64,000 nucleotides of DNA, taken from Thalassotalea crassostreae. GTDB lineage: Bacteria > Pseudomonadota > Gammaproteobacteria > Enterobacterales > Alteromonadaceae. The notes beneath the pieces are model-generated. The model was not told the origin of the DNA. It did no database searches and saw only the letters and a program-made list of their open reading frames with translations. The stretch's first letter is position 1; every line of letters begins with the position of its first letter. Below, in pieces: positions 29,567-38,871 of the stretch. The position numbers and the translations under genes are program-made. The stretch spans positions 248,001 through 312,000 of the forward strand of contig NZ_CP017689.1 in NCBI RefSeq assembly GCF_001831495.1, read 5' to 3'.

Positions 29567-29971
29567 TTATGCTTGTTTGATCTCAAAATCGTGCGTGATG
29601 TTTACAGATTTGTTTAGCATTAATGCAACTGAACAATATTTATCGGCAGAAAGCGCAACTGCTCTTTCTACATGTTTTTCAGCAACGTTATCGCCAGTGA
29701 TGACAAAGTGCAAATGAATATCAGAAAATAGTCGAGGTACTGTATCAACGCGTTTTGAGGTGATTTCCACTTCACAACCAACAAGCTTTTGACGAGCTTT
29801 TTCTAAAATACTAACAACATCTACAGAAGAGCAACCACCAAGAGAAAGCAGTACATTCTCTAACGGACTCACCGCATTGTTTCCGCCGTTTGCATCCATA
29901 AGCATACTATGACCACTTTCTGAGGTGCCCATAAATTTTTCTTCGCCGACCCATTGTACTTTTGCTTGCAT
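29567..29971 (-). CDS. OsmC-family protein (YhfA-like)
   Basis: A 134-residue protein with the OsmC fold. Its single cysteine SLGGCSSVD near residue 46 and a second Cys at YCSVALML near residue 112 are the peroxidatic and resolving pair in peroxide-reducing members; here both are kept. It resembles E. coli YhfA more than OsmC itself. It is convergent with the fused OsmC-YcaO gene, so two OsmC domains are side by side. A role in removal of organic hydroperoxides is inferred from the two cysteines only. Confidence 0.85.
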   Translation of the reverse strand: MQAKVQWVGEEKFMGTSESGHSMLMDANGGNNAVSPLENVLLSLGGCSSVDVVSILEKARQKLVGCEVEITSKRVDTVPRLFSDIHLHFVITGDNVAEKHVERAVALSADKYCSVALMLNKSVNITHDFEIKQA

Positions 29972-30085
29972 AGTAATTCCTAAACTGTATTTCGCTGTAT
30001 TGCATAATCAATATGCTTAATTGCCGCTATTTTATAATATTTGCGGCAATAAAGTCATATAATTTTGTAATCGCAACTATTCAGT

Positions 30086-30883
30086 CTATTGCTGGTTTGT
30101 GCTTTCAAATATTTTGTCGGCAGAGGCTGCAACAAAACCAGTATAAAGATTGCCACAAGGCTTAGGGTGCCTTTTAGCGAACTCATAAAAACAACTTGGT
30201 ACTTTTAATTGAGTATCTGTAAATTCAACCTCGATGCTATCCGCCATCGTTGAAGATTGCTCGAGCATTACTTCAACATTACCTTTAATTTCACCACCGC
30301 TAGTGTTTAAGCTGAAACCACTGTCTTTAAGGCGCTGATTGACTTGCTCAAGAGCAGTATATTGGGCTAAATGGTTCACGCTCACAGTAAAGTGATTTGC
30401 TTGATAACCCCATGTAGCAAGCCATGCTGCATATTCACTTTCTTTAAGTAAGGTTTTGTATTCTTGTGAGCTTAACTCCCACGTGCGTCCAGAGTAGAGA
30501 AATTCATTAGAGCTAATAAGATTACTATCGATATCAGCAACAATTCGATTAATGATTATTTGCGCTTCAGTTGAAAGCTTCTCGACCATTAATTCACTAA
30601 TAAACACTTTTGGTAGTTCTGGATTGCTATGTTCAAAGTGTTTTGCATCAAGTTTTTTTAGTTCAAAATGATATTGCCCACACTCTTTGTAACCAAGCTC
30701 AATTAAATGTTCAGCTAATGATTCAAGATTAACTTTTGCAATGTTAAAGGTGCGAAATGCCACATGGTCATTGATCAAATCGTCGCCGCTAGAAAGCAGT
30801 TGATGGATTTTGTCCGCCGATGGCGTCACGCTTAGATATTGTTGCCAAATATTTTTAAATAGTGCTTCAACATTTAGACTCAT
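30086..30883 (-). CDS. DUF1338 family metalloenzyme, HglS-like
   Basis: The 265-residue protein has the DHVAFRTF block near residues 39-46 and NHFTVSV, which carry the His residues of the VOC-like metal site of DUF1338 proteins; a Glu in GEIKGNVE is a likely third ligand. The best known member, HglS of Pseudomonas, turns 2-oxoadipate into D-2-hydroxyglutarate in lysine catabolism. Here the gene follows astD after about 225 bases on the same strand, so it may serve a related amino acid pathway. Substrate is not known. Confidence 0.85.
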   Translation of the reverse strand: MSLNVEALFKNIWQQYLSVTPSADKIHQLLSSGDDLINDHVAFRTFNIAKVNLESLAEHLIELGYKECGQYHFELKKLDAKHFEHSNPELPKVFISELMVEKLSTEAQIIINRIVADIDSNLISSNEFLYSGRTWELSSQEYKTLLKESEYAAWLATWGYQANHFTVSVNHLAQYTALEQVNQRLKDSGFSLNTSGGEIKGNVEVMLEQSSTMADSIEVEFTDTQLKVPSCFYEFAKRHPKPCGNLYTGFVAASADKIFESTNQQ

Positions 30884-31000
30884 AAGTCCCCCAAAATAGT
30901 TGTATATAAATAAAGTTTAAATAGTTTTAGGGTGAAGATATTAGGCAGGGTGCTGGTTATTTAAAAACGTTTGAAATAAAACATCAATTGGATAAATAAA

Positions 31001-31030
31001 CCGGCGAAGATATACCTTACCTTCGCCCGG
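31001..31030 (-). terminator. Hairpin between astD and the DUF1338 gene
   Basis: A stem of about nine pairs with one bulge (CCGGCGAAG against CTTCGCCCGG) lies 79 bases after the astD stop. On the minus strand it is followed by TTTATTTATCC, so it is a moderate terminator or an attenuator rather than a full stop. Confidence 0.5.
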
Positions 31031-31108
31031 TAAATTATAAGTTGTCGATTACCTTAAAGAAATCAGGACGAAAGCCTGAGATAAGTAATTTGTACGACAA
31101 AGAAAGCA

Positions 31109-32578
31109 TTAGATAGTTAGGCCTGGGCTTAAGTTTTCAGGTAACTGAACTTTGTCTGACTCAACAGACGCTACTGGGAATGCACAGTAGTCTGCTGCAT
31201 AAAAAGCACTAGCTCTATGATTACCGCTATCACCTATGCCACCAAATGGTGCGGCACTGCTTGCGCCGGTAATAGGTTTGTTCCAGTTCACGATGCCTGC
31301 ACGGATGCGTTTGAAAAAGTGTTGGTAATGTTCTTCGCTGTCACTTAAAAGTCCTGCAGATAAACCAAAACGAGTATTGTTTGCTTCAATGATGGCACTG
31401 TCAAAATCATCATAACGATACACTTTAACAAGTGGGCCAAAATGCTCTTCATCGATGATATTTTCAACATTGGTTACATCAACAATACCTGGGCTTACAA
31501 AGCCAGTACCGGATTCCAAATGTGCCATAGCGACAAGAGACTTTGCACCTTGAGCTATTAATTGTTGCTCCGCCGCTATCATACCAAGAGCTGCTCGCTC
31601 GGAAATCATGGAACCAATAAAAGGTTGCTCTTCTGCATCGTACATACCAATTTTAATTGCTTTGGTCGCACTAATAAGTTTTTCAATAATTGCATCGCCT
31701 TGACTACCATTTTCAATAAACAATCGACGAGCGCAAGTACAACGTTGGCCTGCCGAAATAAATGCTGATTGAATTATATCGTGAACAACGGCATCAATAT
31801 CAGAAACATTTTTGACGATTAATGGATTATTGCCACCCATCTCCAATGCTAATATTTTGCCTGGTTGTCCAGAAAACTGTTGATGCAATAATTTACCAGT
31901 AGTTGAGCTACCAGTGAAAAATAGGCCATCTATGCCAGGGTGATTCGCTAGTGAAATACCAGTGTCCACCTCACCTTGAACCATGTTTATCACGCCTTCA
32001 GGCAACCCTGCTTGTTGCCAAAGCTTCATCGTAAGCTCAGCAACCATAGGTGTTAATTCTGATGGCTTAAATACGATAGTATTACCTGCAATTAGTGCGG
32101 GTACGATATGGCCATTTGGTAAATGACCAGGGAAGTTATACGGTCCAAACACGGCAACTACGCCATGAGGCTTATGGCGAATAAATGCTTTTGCGCCAGG
32201 CATTGCATTTTCAACTGTACCTGTTCGTTCGTTGTAAGCTTTGATTGAAATGTTAATTTTACCAACCATTGCACCAGCTTCAGTTCTTGTTTCCCAAAGT
32301 GGCTTTCCGGTTTCTTCAGCAATTGCTAATGCCATTTGCTCTTTATTTTCGGTAAGAACTTCCATAAAACGATTAACGACTTCTATACGTTGCTCTACCG
32401 TTTGAAAACCCCAACTTTCAAAGGCATCACGCGCACTGTTTATCGCGTCATTTACCTGTGTAGCTGAGGCTGCATTGCCTTCCCATAACACTGTGTTTTT
32501 TGCTGGGTTTAACGAGGCCATTTCTTTGCCTTCGCCAACTAACCATTGACCATTTATAAATTGTACTGAGTTTGTCAT
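31109..32578 (-). CDS. astD: Succinylglutamate-semialdehyde dehydrogenase
   Basis: The 489-residue product begins [12 protein letters not shown] and matches AstD. It shows the aldehyde dehydrogenase Rossmann region, the catalytic Glu in [10 protein letters not shown] and the catalytic Cys in [10 protein letters not shown]. AstD makes succinylglutamate in arginine catabolism (AST pathway). The ATG at 32576-32578 has AGAGG before it and is the start used here; a longer frame reaches into the end of astA but is not needed. It follows astA by 23 bases. Confidence 0.96.
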   Translation of the reverse strand: MTNSVQFINGQWLVGEGKEMASLNPAKNTVLWEGNAASATQVNDAINSARDAFESWGFQTVEQRIEVVNRFMEVLTENKEQMALAIAEETGKPLWETRTEAGAMVGKINISIKAYNERTGTVENAMPGAKAFIRHKPHGVVAVFGPYNFPGHLPNGHIVPALIAGNTIVFKPSELTPMVAELTMKLWQQAGLPEGVINMVQGEVDTGISLANHPGIDGLFFTGSSTTGKLLHQQFSGQPGKILALEMGGNNPLIVKNVSDIDAVVHDIIQSAFISAGQRCTCARRLFIENGSQGDAIIEKLISATKAIKIGMYDAEEQPFIGSMISERAALGMIAAEQQLIAQGAKSLVAMAHLESGTGFVSPGIVDVTNVENIIDEEHFGPLVKVYRYDDFDSAIIEANNTRFGLSAGLLSDSEEHYQHFFKRIRAGIVNWNKPITGASSAAPFGGIGDSGNHRASAFYAADYCAFPVASVESDKVQLPENLSPGLTI

Positions 32579-32601
32579 TATTACCTCTGCTGCGGCGGCA
32601 A

Positions 32602-33618
32602 TTAACTTGCCGCGACTCTTAGCATATCGCCGTTGCTTACTTTTAAAGCATCCGCGCATTCTTGATTGATGGTGATCGTTTGTTGCTCTATATCAATATC
32701 AGCGGTCGTTTGTGCTGCTCTAAAATCAACTATTCGAGTATTAGCGAGCATGTGCTTGTGTTTCGATGTGACTTCACCAATATTTACTGTTAAACGAGAA
32801 GAGTTTTGTATTGTACGTATTGAGTTTAATTCACATTCAACTGTTGGGCCGCCATCAAAAATATCAACATAGCCACGATTTACAAAACCTTCAGACTGAA
32901 GCAGTCGTAAAGCCGGTAAAGTTTTGTCGTGCACTTGACCAATAACTTCTTGTGCCGCTTGGCTAAGTAAATTTACATAGATTGGATATTTAGGCATTAA
33001 TTCGGCAATAAATTCTTTTTTACCTATACCTGTTAAGTAGTCTGCTGTCGGAAAGTCCATTGAAAAGAAATGTTCTTCTAACCATTCCCAAAATGGAGAA
33101 CTACCATTGTCGTCAGAGACACCACGCATTTCGGCGATCACTGTGTTGTTAAAACGTTGTTGTTGTTCTGCCATAAATAAGAAACGGACTTTCGATAAAA
33201 AGCGACCGTTGTTATTTACTCGGTAGTTATCACGTAAATAAAGAGTACATAACTCAGTTGCACCGGTGTAATCATTATTCAATGATAATATTTCAACGGT
33301 GTTATAGATGTTAAGTTCACGTGATGAATGAACAACTTTACCTAAATGATAATGATAAAAAGCATCGTGCAGACCTACAGCTGATTCAATACCTGTGGTA
33401 CCGATCACTGTGCCTGTTGACGTATCTTCCATAACAAATAAATAACCTTCATCACCACAGCCTTCATCACTTTTGTGGACTGCTTGTGTAGCGCGATTGA
33501 TTCGGTTAATCAATTGTTCTTCATTTACAGGTAAAGATGTAAATCCATGTCCTGATTCTATAGCGATTTGATGCAATGCATCGTAATCGCTACTTCGAAT
33601 AGGTCTGATTATGATCAT
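32602..33618 (-). CDS. astA: Arginine N-succinyltransferase
   Basis: The 338-residue protein matches AstA in length (335-345) and sequence, with a GNAT-like fold start [18 protein letters not shown], the [13 protein letters not shown] segment, and the [17 protein letters not shown] block. It joins succinyl-CoA to arginine, the first step of the AST pathway. It lies between astC and astD in one operon, as in many marine gammaproteobacteria. No astB or astE is in the window. Confidence 0.96.
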   Translation of the reverse strand: MIIIRPIRSSDYDALHQIAIESGHGFTSLPVNEEQLINRINRATQAVHKSDEGCGDEGYLFVMEDTSTGTVIGTTGIESAVGLHDAFYHYHLGKVVHSSRELNIYNTVEILSLNNDYTGATELCTLYLRDNYRVNNNGRFLSKVRFLFMAEQQQRFNNTVIAEMRGVSDDNGSSPFWEWLEEHFFSMDFPTADYLTGIGKKEFIAELMPKYPIYVNLLSQAAQEVIGQVHDKTLPALRLLQSEGFVNRGYVDIFDGGPTVECELNSIRTIQNSSRLTVNIGEVTSKHKHMLANTRIVDFRAAQTTADIDIEQQTITINQECADALKVSNGDMLRVAAS

Positions 33619-33667
33619 AGTAAATTCTCTAAACTAAAGATGTTTTAGGCTTATAATTAACCGCTAT

Positions 33668-34924
<1,257 letters not shown>

Positions 34925-35113
34925 TTATAGTTAGCTTTAAGCGTTTAAACGCTGTGGGTTCAACACAATTTGGACGAATATTATGCCAGAAACATCGATT
35001 AATGTCTTTAGCTTAACCACTAAAAAGCCAGTTAAAACAAGGGGTCTGGGAGTTTTATTCAATTTTGTTGCATAACTATTGCAACGAGATTAAAAGCTTA
35101 AAAAAATTAATTT

Positions 35114-35464
35114 TTATTTGTTTGGAAGATTAAAAACACGCTTCAATTGCGTTTTTATTTCGTCGTCAATAATTAAAAATTTCAGGCCGAGTAAATATTT
35201 TTGTTGAGACAATCGTCGGTTAACGACTAATCGAACTTTTGTCTCGATGTGATCTGGAACTTTATGCATACAAACGATAAATTCGGCAGGATGGCCGCAG
35301 TTTTCGATAATAAAATCGACATCATTTTTATCGACAGCAAGCTGAATACCAGATAAGGAAAGGTTTGTGGCTTTTACTTGTCTTGTTTCATCACTATTTT
35401 CGATTTTCACGGTAACGTTGAATTCCATATCAACTCTAGGGTGAAACCGTCTGTCAATCTGCAT
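35114..35464 (-). CDS. PilZ-domain protein
   Basis: The 116-residue protein has the PilZ hallmarks: an Arg-rich start RRFHPRVDMEFNV and the NLSLSGIQL (D/N-x-S-x-x-G) motif near residues 37-45. PilZ domains bind cyclic di-GMP and control motility, adhesion or exopolysaccharide. There is only this one domain. It lies between astC and the pabA-type gene, on the same strand but with gaps of about 50-230 bases. Confidence 0.88.
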   Translation of the reverse strand: MQIDRRFHPRVDMEFNVTVKIENSDETRQVKATNLSLSGIQLAVDKNDVDFIIENCGHPAEFIVCMHKVPDHIETKVRLVVNRRLSQQKYLLGLKFLIIDDEIKTQLKRVFNLPNK

Positions 35465-35518
35465 GTGTATTCCGGTTGGTTTTACTAATTATTTTGCAAG
35501 TACGTATTTGTGTATTGC

Positions 35519-36106
35519 TTATTGTTTACTCAAACGAAGAAAGTTTGCAAGTAATTCGTGCCCTTGCTCGGTTAAAATTGACTCTGGGTGAAATTGAACA
35601 CCCATAATCGCCATAGTTTTATGTTTTAAAGCCATGATTTCATCGAATTCTCCGTTTTCGTCTTCACTCCATGCGGTTACTTCAAGTTCAGCAGGAAGTT
35701 TATCTTTGTTTACGACTAAAGAGTGGTAACGCGTGACTTGCAATGGATTATTTAAACCGGCAAATACATTATTATTGTGATGTTTGATAAGAGATGTTTT
35801 TCCATGCATTACTGTTTTAGCTTTTTCGACTACACCGCCAAAGTGCTGAGCAATACATTGATGTCCTAAACACACTCCTAAAATGGGGACGATACCGCCA
35901 AATTCAGCAATGATCTTGAGTGATAACCCTGCGCTATTTGGATCACAGGGGCCAGGTGAAATAACAATATGGTCAATATTCATGCTTTTAATATCTTCAA
36001 TGGTTATTTCATCATTACGAACAACCATCACTTCTTCTCCCAAGTGCTGAAAATAATGCACTAAGTTAAAAGTAAAGGAATCATAATTGTCGATCATTAA
36101 AAGCAT
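35519..36106 (-). CDS. pabA: Glutamine amidotransferase, PabA/TrpG type
   Basis: From the ATG at 36104-36106 the product is 195 residues, MLLMIDNYDSFTFNLVHYF, the class I amidotransferase start. The catalytic Cys is in GVCLGHQ, and His and Glu in QFHPESI. It supplies ammonia to a PabB or TrpE partner; PabA and TrpG are not separable here and some bacteria use one protein for both. A GTG farther upstream is in frame but less likely. Neighbourhood to the ast genes recalls the pabA-argD order in E. coli. Confidence 0.9.
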   Translation of the reverse strand: MLLMIDNYDSFTFNLVHYFQHLGEEVMVVRNDEITIEDIKSMNIDHIVISPGPCDPNSAGLSLKIIAEFGGIVPILGVCLGHQCIAQHFGGVVEKAKTVMHGKTSLIKHHNNNVFAGLNNPLQVTRYHSLVVNKDKLPAELEVTAWSEDENGEFDEIMALKHKTMAIMGVQFHPESILTEQGHELLANFLRLSKQ

Positions 36107-36202
36107 AGGTTGTTCCGATTTGACACACTGCACTAATTATTTCACTTCAAGCGATTAGATAAAAGCAATAAGTAAAAATTACTAACAGTAAATGATCACT
36201 AA

Positions 36203-37000
36203 CTATTTAATAATAGTCACAGTGTCATTGACCGTTATAGTGCCTTTATTTAGTGCCACAAGATTTTGACCAAAGTTTACATCGCCATTTTCTGATGTTC
36301 GGTATGTTGATAAAGTTTTTAAGGGTTCGCCATTTTTATCTCTAGTAGCGCTGTTAGGGTTTACATTGATAAAAATACAGCGACTGCATGGCTTCGCAAG
36401 TTCAAATATCACATTACCGATTTTAATTTGGTGCCAATCGTCTTCTGCAAATGCTAGCGCGCCACTGACGACAATATTGGCCCTAAACTGAGCCATAGAT
36501 ACTTCTTTACTTAGTCGTTGATTTAGCTCAGTTAATGACGCTTCGTTGGTTAAAAGCAGTGGATAACCGTCGGCAAAACTTAACGAAGTATTATAGTGAT
36601 CTAGAGTGCGGTTGCTTTCTTCACCTAAATACAAGATCTGGCAGGGTAGGTTAAGATATTGACTGATCCACTGATCCAATTCAGCAGTACAATATTGCGC
36701 CTGAAACTTATCTTGCCATACTTGTATATTTTTATATTGCTGAGAAAACTGAGCTTTAGAAACAATAAGAGAAGGCATCGCAGGTGCATTAAATATGAAT
36801 CCATTGGCCGCGTTCTCAATTTGAACGAGCACTAATTTAGACTTTGTTCTACCGGTTATAAATTTTCCATGTAAATCAGTAACCAGAAATATACGGTCAC
36901 CGTGAACGCCTGTTTCTGTAATAACTGCACTTTCAAGGCTGTTTGCCGCAGCAGATTTCATCGGGTAGATGTTTATTGCTGAGAGTTGAACTTGCTTCAT
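36203..37000 (-). CDS. MOSC domain protein (YcbX-like)
   Basis: The 265-residue protein has an N-terminal MOSC beta-barrel domain (IYPMKSAAANSLESA, GVHGDRIFLV) followed by a MOSC domain with FELAKPCSRCIF, whose Cys is the likely molybdenum ligand. It resembles YcbX, which helps detoxify N-hydroxylated bases, but lacks the C-terminal 2Fe-2S domain of the long YcbX form. It is divergent from the Bcr/CflA gene. Confidence 0.85.
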   Translation of the reverse strand: MKQVQLSAINIYPMKSAAANSLESAVITETGVHGDRIFLVTDLHGKFITGRTKSKLVLVQIENAANGFIFNAPAMPSLIVSKAQFSQQYKNIQVWQDKFQAQYCTAELDQWISQYLNLPCQILYLGEESNRTLDHYNTSLSFADGYPLLLTNEASLTELNQRLSKEVSMAQFRANIVVSGALAFAEDDWHQIKIGNVIFELAKPCSRCIFINVNPNSATRDKNGEPLKTLSTYRTSENGDVNFGQNLVALNKGTITVNDTVTIIK

Positions 37001-37125
37001 ATTGATAATCTTTCTTTAACAACGAATAGTTTATAATGAAACTATTATAGGTTTTTTGCTACACTTGCGCTTGTAAACTATTTTTACAAGAATTCACTTT
37101 CCATTACTCACTAGTTAGGCGAACA

Positions 37126-38337
37126 ATGACCGAATCTGGCCAGCAGAATCATATTTCATTAGGCTTATTGCTACCATTGCTTGCCTCTATTGTTGCGATC
37201 ACTCCTTTAGCGGTTGATTTATATTTACCGGCAATGCCGATAATAGCAAAACACTTTAATACTTCAATTGCCGTTATACAAAATTCACTAAGTATCTATC
37301 TAGCAGGTTATGCAACAGGTTTATTGCTATTTGGCCCGCTAGTTGACCGATTTGGACGTCGTAAATTAGCAATATTCGGCTTAGCGTTATTTTCAATATC
37401 GTCTTTTATGATACCGTTTGCTAGCAGTGAGCAGGAGTTTTTGTGGCTTCGGTTTGTGCAAGCATTTTTTGGTTCGGCTGCCACCATTGTAGTCCCCGGC
37501 GTTATAAGACAGTTTTATGGAAAAAATACGGCGAAAGGAATGTCATATGTCAGTATGATTATGATGTTTGCACCTATGTTAGCGCCGACAATAGGCAGTG
37601 CGATATTAGTGCTTATAAACTGGCAAGCAATGTTTTATTTTTTGGCCATCTATGCATTTGTGATTCTGATTGCTGCAATTAAGTTTTTGCCAGAGGTTCT
37701 GCCTAGAGAAGACGGTAGCATTGCTAGGCTTTCATTTTTAGGTAACTACAAAATAGTCTTATTGAACTCTTCAGCACGAAAATATATTTTAACTTCGATG
37801 CTAGTGTCGTTGTCTTTCTTTTGTTACCTAACCGCAATTCCTTTTGTCTATCTAGAGGTTTTTGAAACAAGCGAGTTTGTCTTTAGCTTTTTATTTGGTG
37901 TGAATGTTGTCGCTTTAATGTTAGCGCAATTGATCAATACTCGTTTTGTTGTGCGATTAGGTTCTGAAGTGTTACTGATGAGAGGCTTTTACACGGCTTT
38001 CATATCTTCTTTATTACTCGTGTTAGCAAACTACTTTTCATTATCACTGTTCTGGACAGTAATCACTGTCATGCCATTGATGGGCAGTTTATCGCTAATT
38101 GCGGTTAATGCTGACTCGATGATCTTGCTAAAATTTGCTCACCAAACCGGAACAGCTACAGCGGTAATAGGCACATTAAGATTTGGAATTGGTGCATTAG
38201 CTGGTCCTATTTTGGCTTATTTTCATAATGATACATCATTGCCATTTGCAGCACTTATGTTTAGCGCAATATTGCTTGTTGGCCTATGTTTGTTATTAGA
38301 TAATAGGAAAAAATCGACAGTATTACCTCAAAATTAA
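37126..38337 (+). CDS. Bcr/CflA-family MFS drug efflux transporter
   Basis: The 403-residue protein has 12 predicted membrane helices and the Bcr/CflA-type start LAVDLYLPAMPIIAKHFNTS with motif A GPLVDRFGRRKLAIFG between helices 2 and 3. It is an inner-membrane proton-driven exporter of small drugs; the substrate is unknown. No strong ribosome binding site lies before the ATG. It is divergent from the MOSC gene and 0.5 kb before the subtilase pair. Confidence 0.9.
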   Translation: MTESGQQNHISLGLLLPLLASIVAITPLAVDLYLPAMPIIAKHFNTSIAVIQNSLSIYLAGYATGLLLFGPLVDRFGRRKLAIFGLALFSISSFMIPFASSEQEFLWLRFVQAFFGSAATIVVPGVIRQFYGKNTAKGMSYVSMIMMFAPMLAPTIGSAILVLINWQAMFYFLAIYAFVILIAAIKFLPEVLPREDGSIARLSFLGNYKIVLLNSSARKYILTSMLVSLSFFCYLTAIPFVYLEVFETSEFVFSFLFGVNVVALMLAQLINTRFVVRLGSEVLLMRGFYTAFISSLLLVLANYFSLSLFWTVITVMPLMGSLSLIAVNADSMILLKFAHQTGTATAVIGTLRFGIGALAGPILAYFHNDTSLPFAALMFSAILLVGLCLLLDNRKKSTVLPQN

Positions 38338-38871
38338 ATTAGATCGTTCTAAGCCATATTTTTCCATTTTTTGTCTTTAACTCTCATTTTTTCGCCATTT
38401 TTTGTTCTCAGTTACAAAAAAAATGAAATTATTTTTTTTTAAATTGTTCAAAAATAAATCGTTTAAAATTAACACCTTGTTAACATTAATTGCCCGTAAG
38501 TTGTTTACAAACCGTTAACGTGCGGTTAAAAAGTGTACGTTCGATTTGACGGTTGGTCATTTTTTAGCTTAAAGTTAACCCTGTAAACAGTAATAAAGTT
38601 TATCTTTTTAAAATTAGACATTGGAACTAAAAACTCTAGAAGTCGTCCGTTTTTGAAGGTTAACTTTAAAAAATGAAAGTGTAATCGATATTTTTAAATG
38701 AATTGTATTCAGTAAATTTATTTTTAATCAGTGGTCTACGATAACTTTCCTAGTATACAGAGATGTCATTTAAGTATTACGTGTTACCCCCAAATTACTA
38801 ACATAAAAATAATAATAGACAAATTGGTGCGTTAGGGTGTTTTGTAGACTTCACGAAAGTGGAGTCTTTTG
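38338..38871. other. 534-base AT-rich intergenic region with leader of the subtilase operon
   Basis: It is very AT rich with A/T tracts near 38410-38460, a partial dyad AACCG-N8-CGGTT at 38510-38527, and the motif TTAAC repeated several times (38469-38580). It ends with a strong hairpin just before the first subtilase gene. No open reading frame of note and no RNA gene is recognised. It probably holds the promoter and a long 5' leader. Confidence 0.5.
38846..38867 (+). promoter_or_regulatory. Hairpin that buries the ribosome binding site of the first subtilase
   Basis: A nine-pair stem (AGACTTCAC pairing with GTGGAGTCT, one T-G wobble) closed by a GAAA tetraloop lies at 38846-38867. The ribosome binding site GGAG (38861-38864) is in its right arm and the ATG is seven bases later at 38872. 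The stem is followed by TTTT, so it could also act as an intrinsic terminator. Confidence 0.75.

Noticed and set aside
32579..32659. Longer start of astD reaching into astA
   Set aside because: The ATG at 32578 has AGAGG in place and matches the normal start of AstD; the extra residues overlap the end of astA in another frame.
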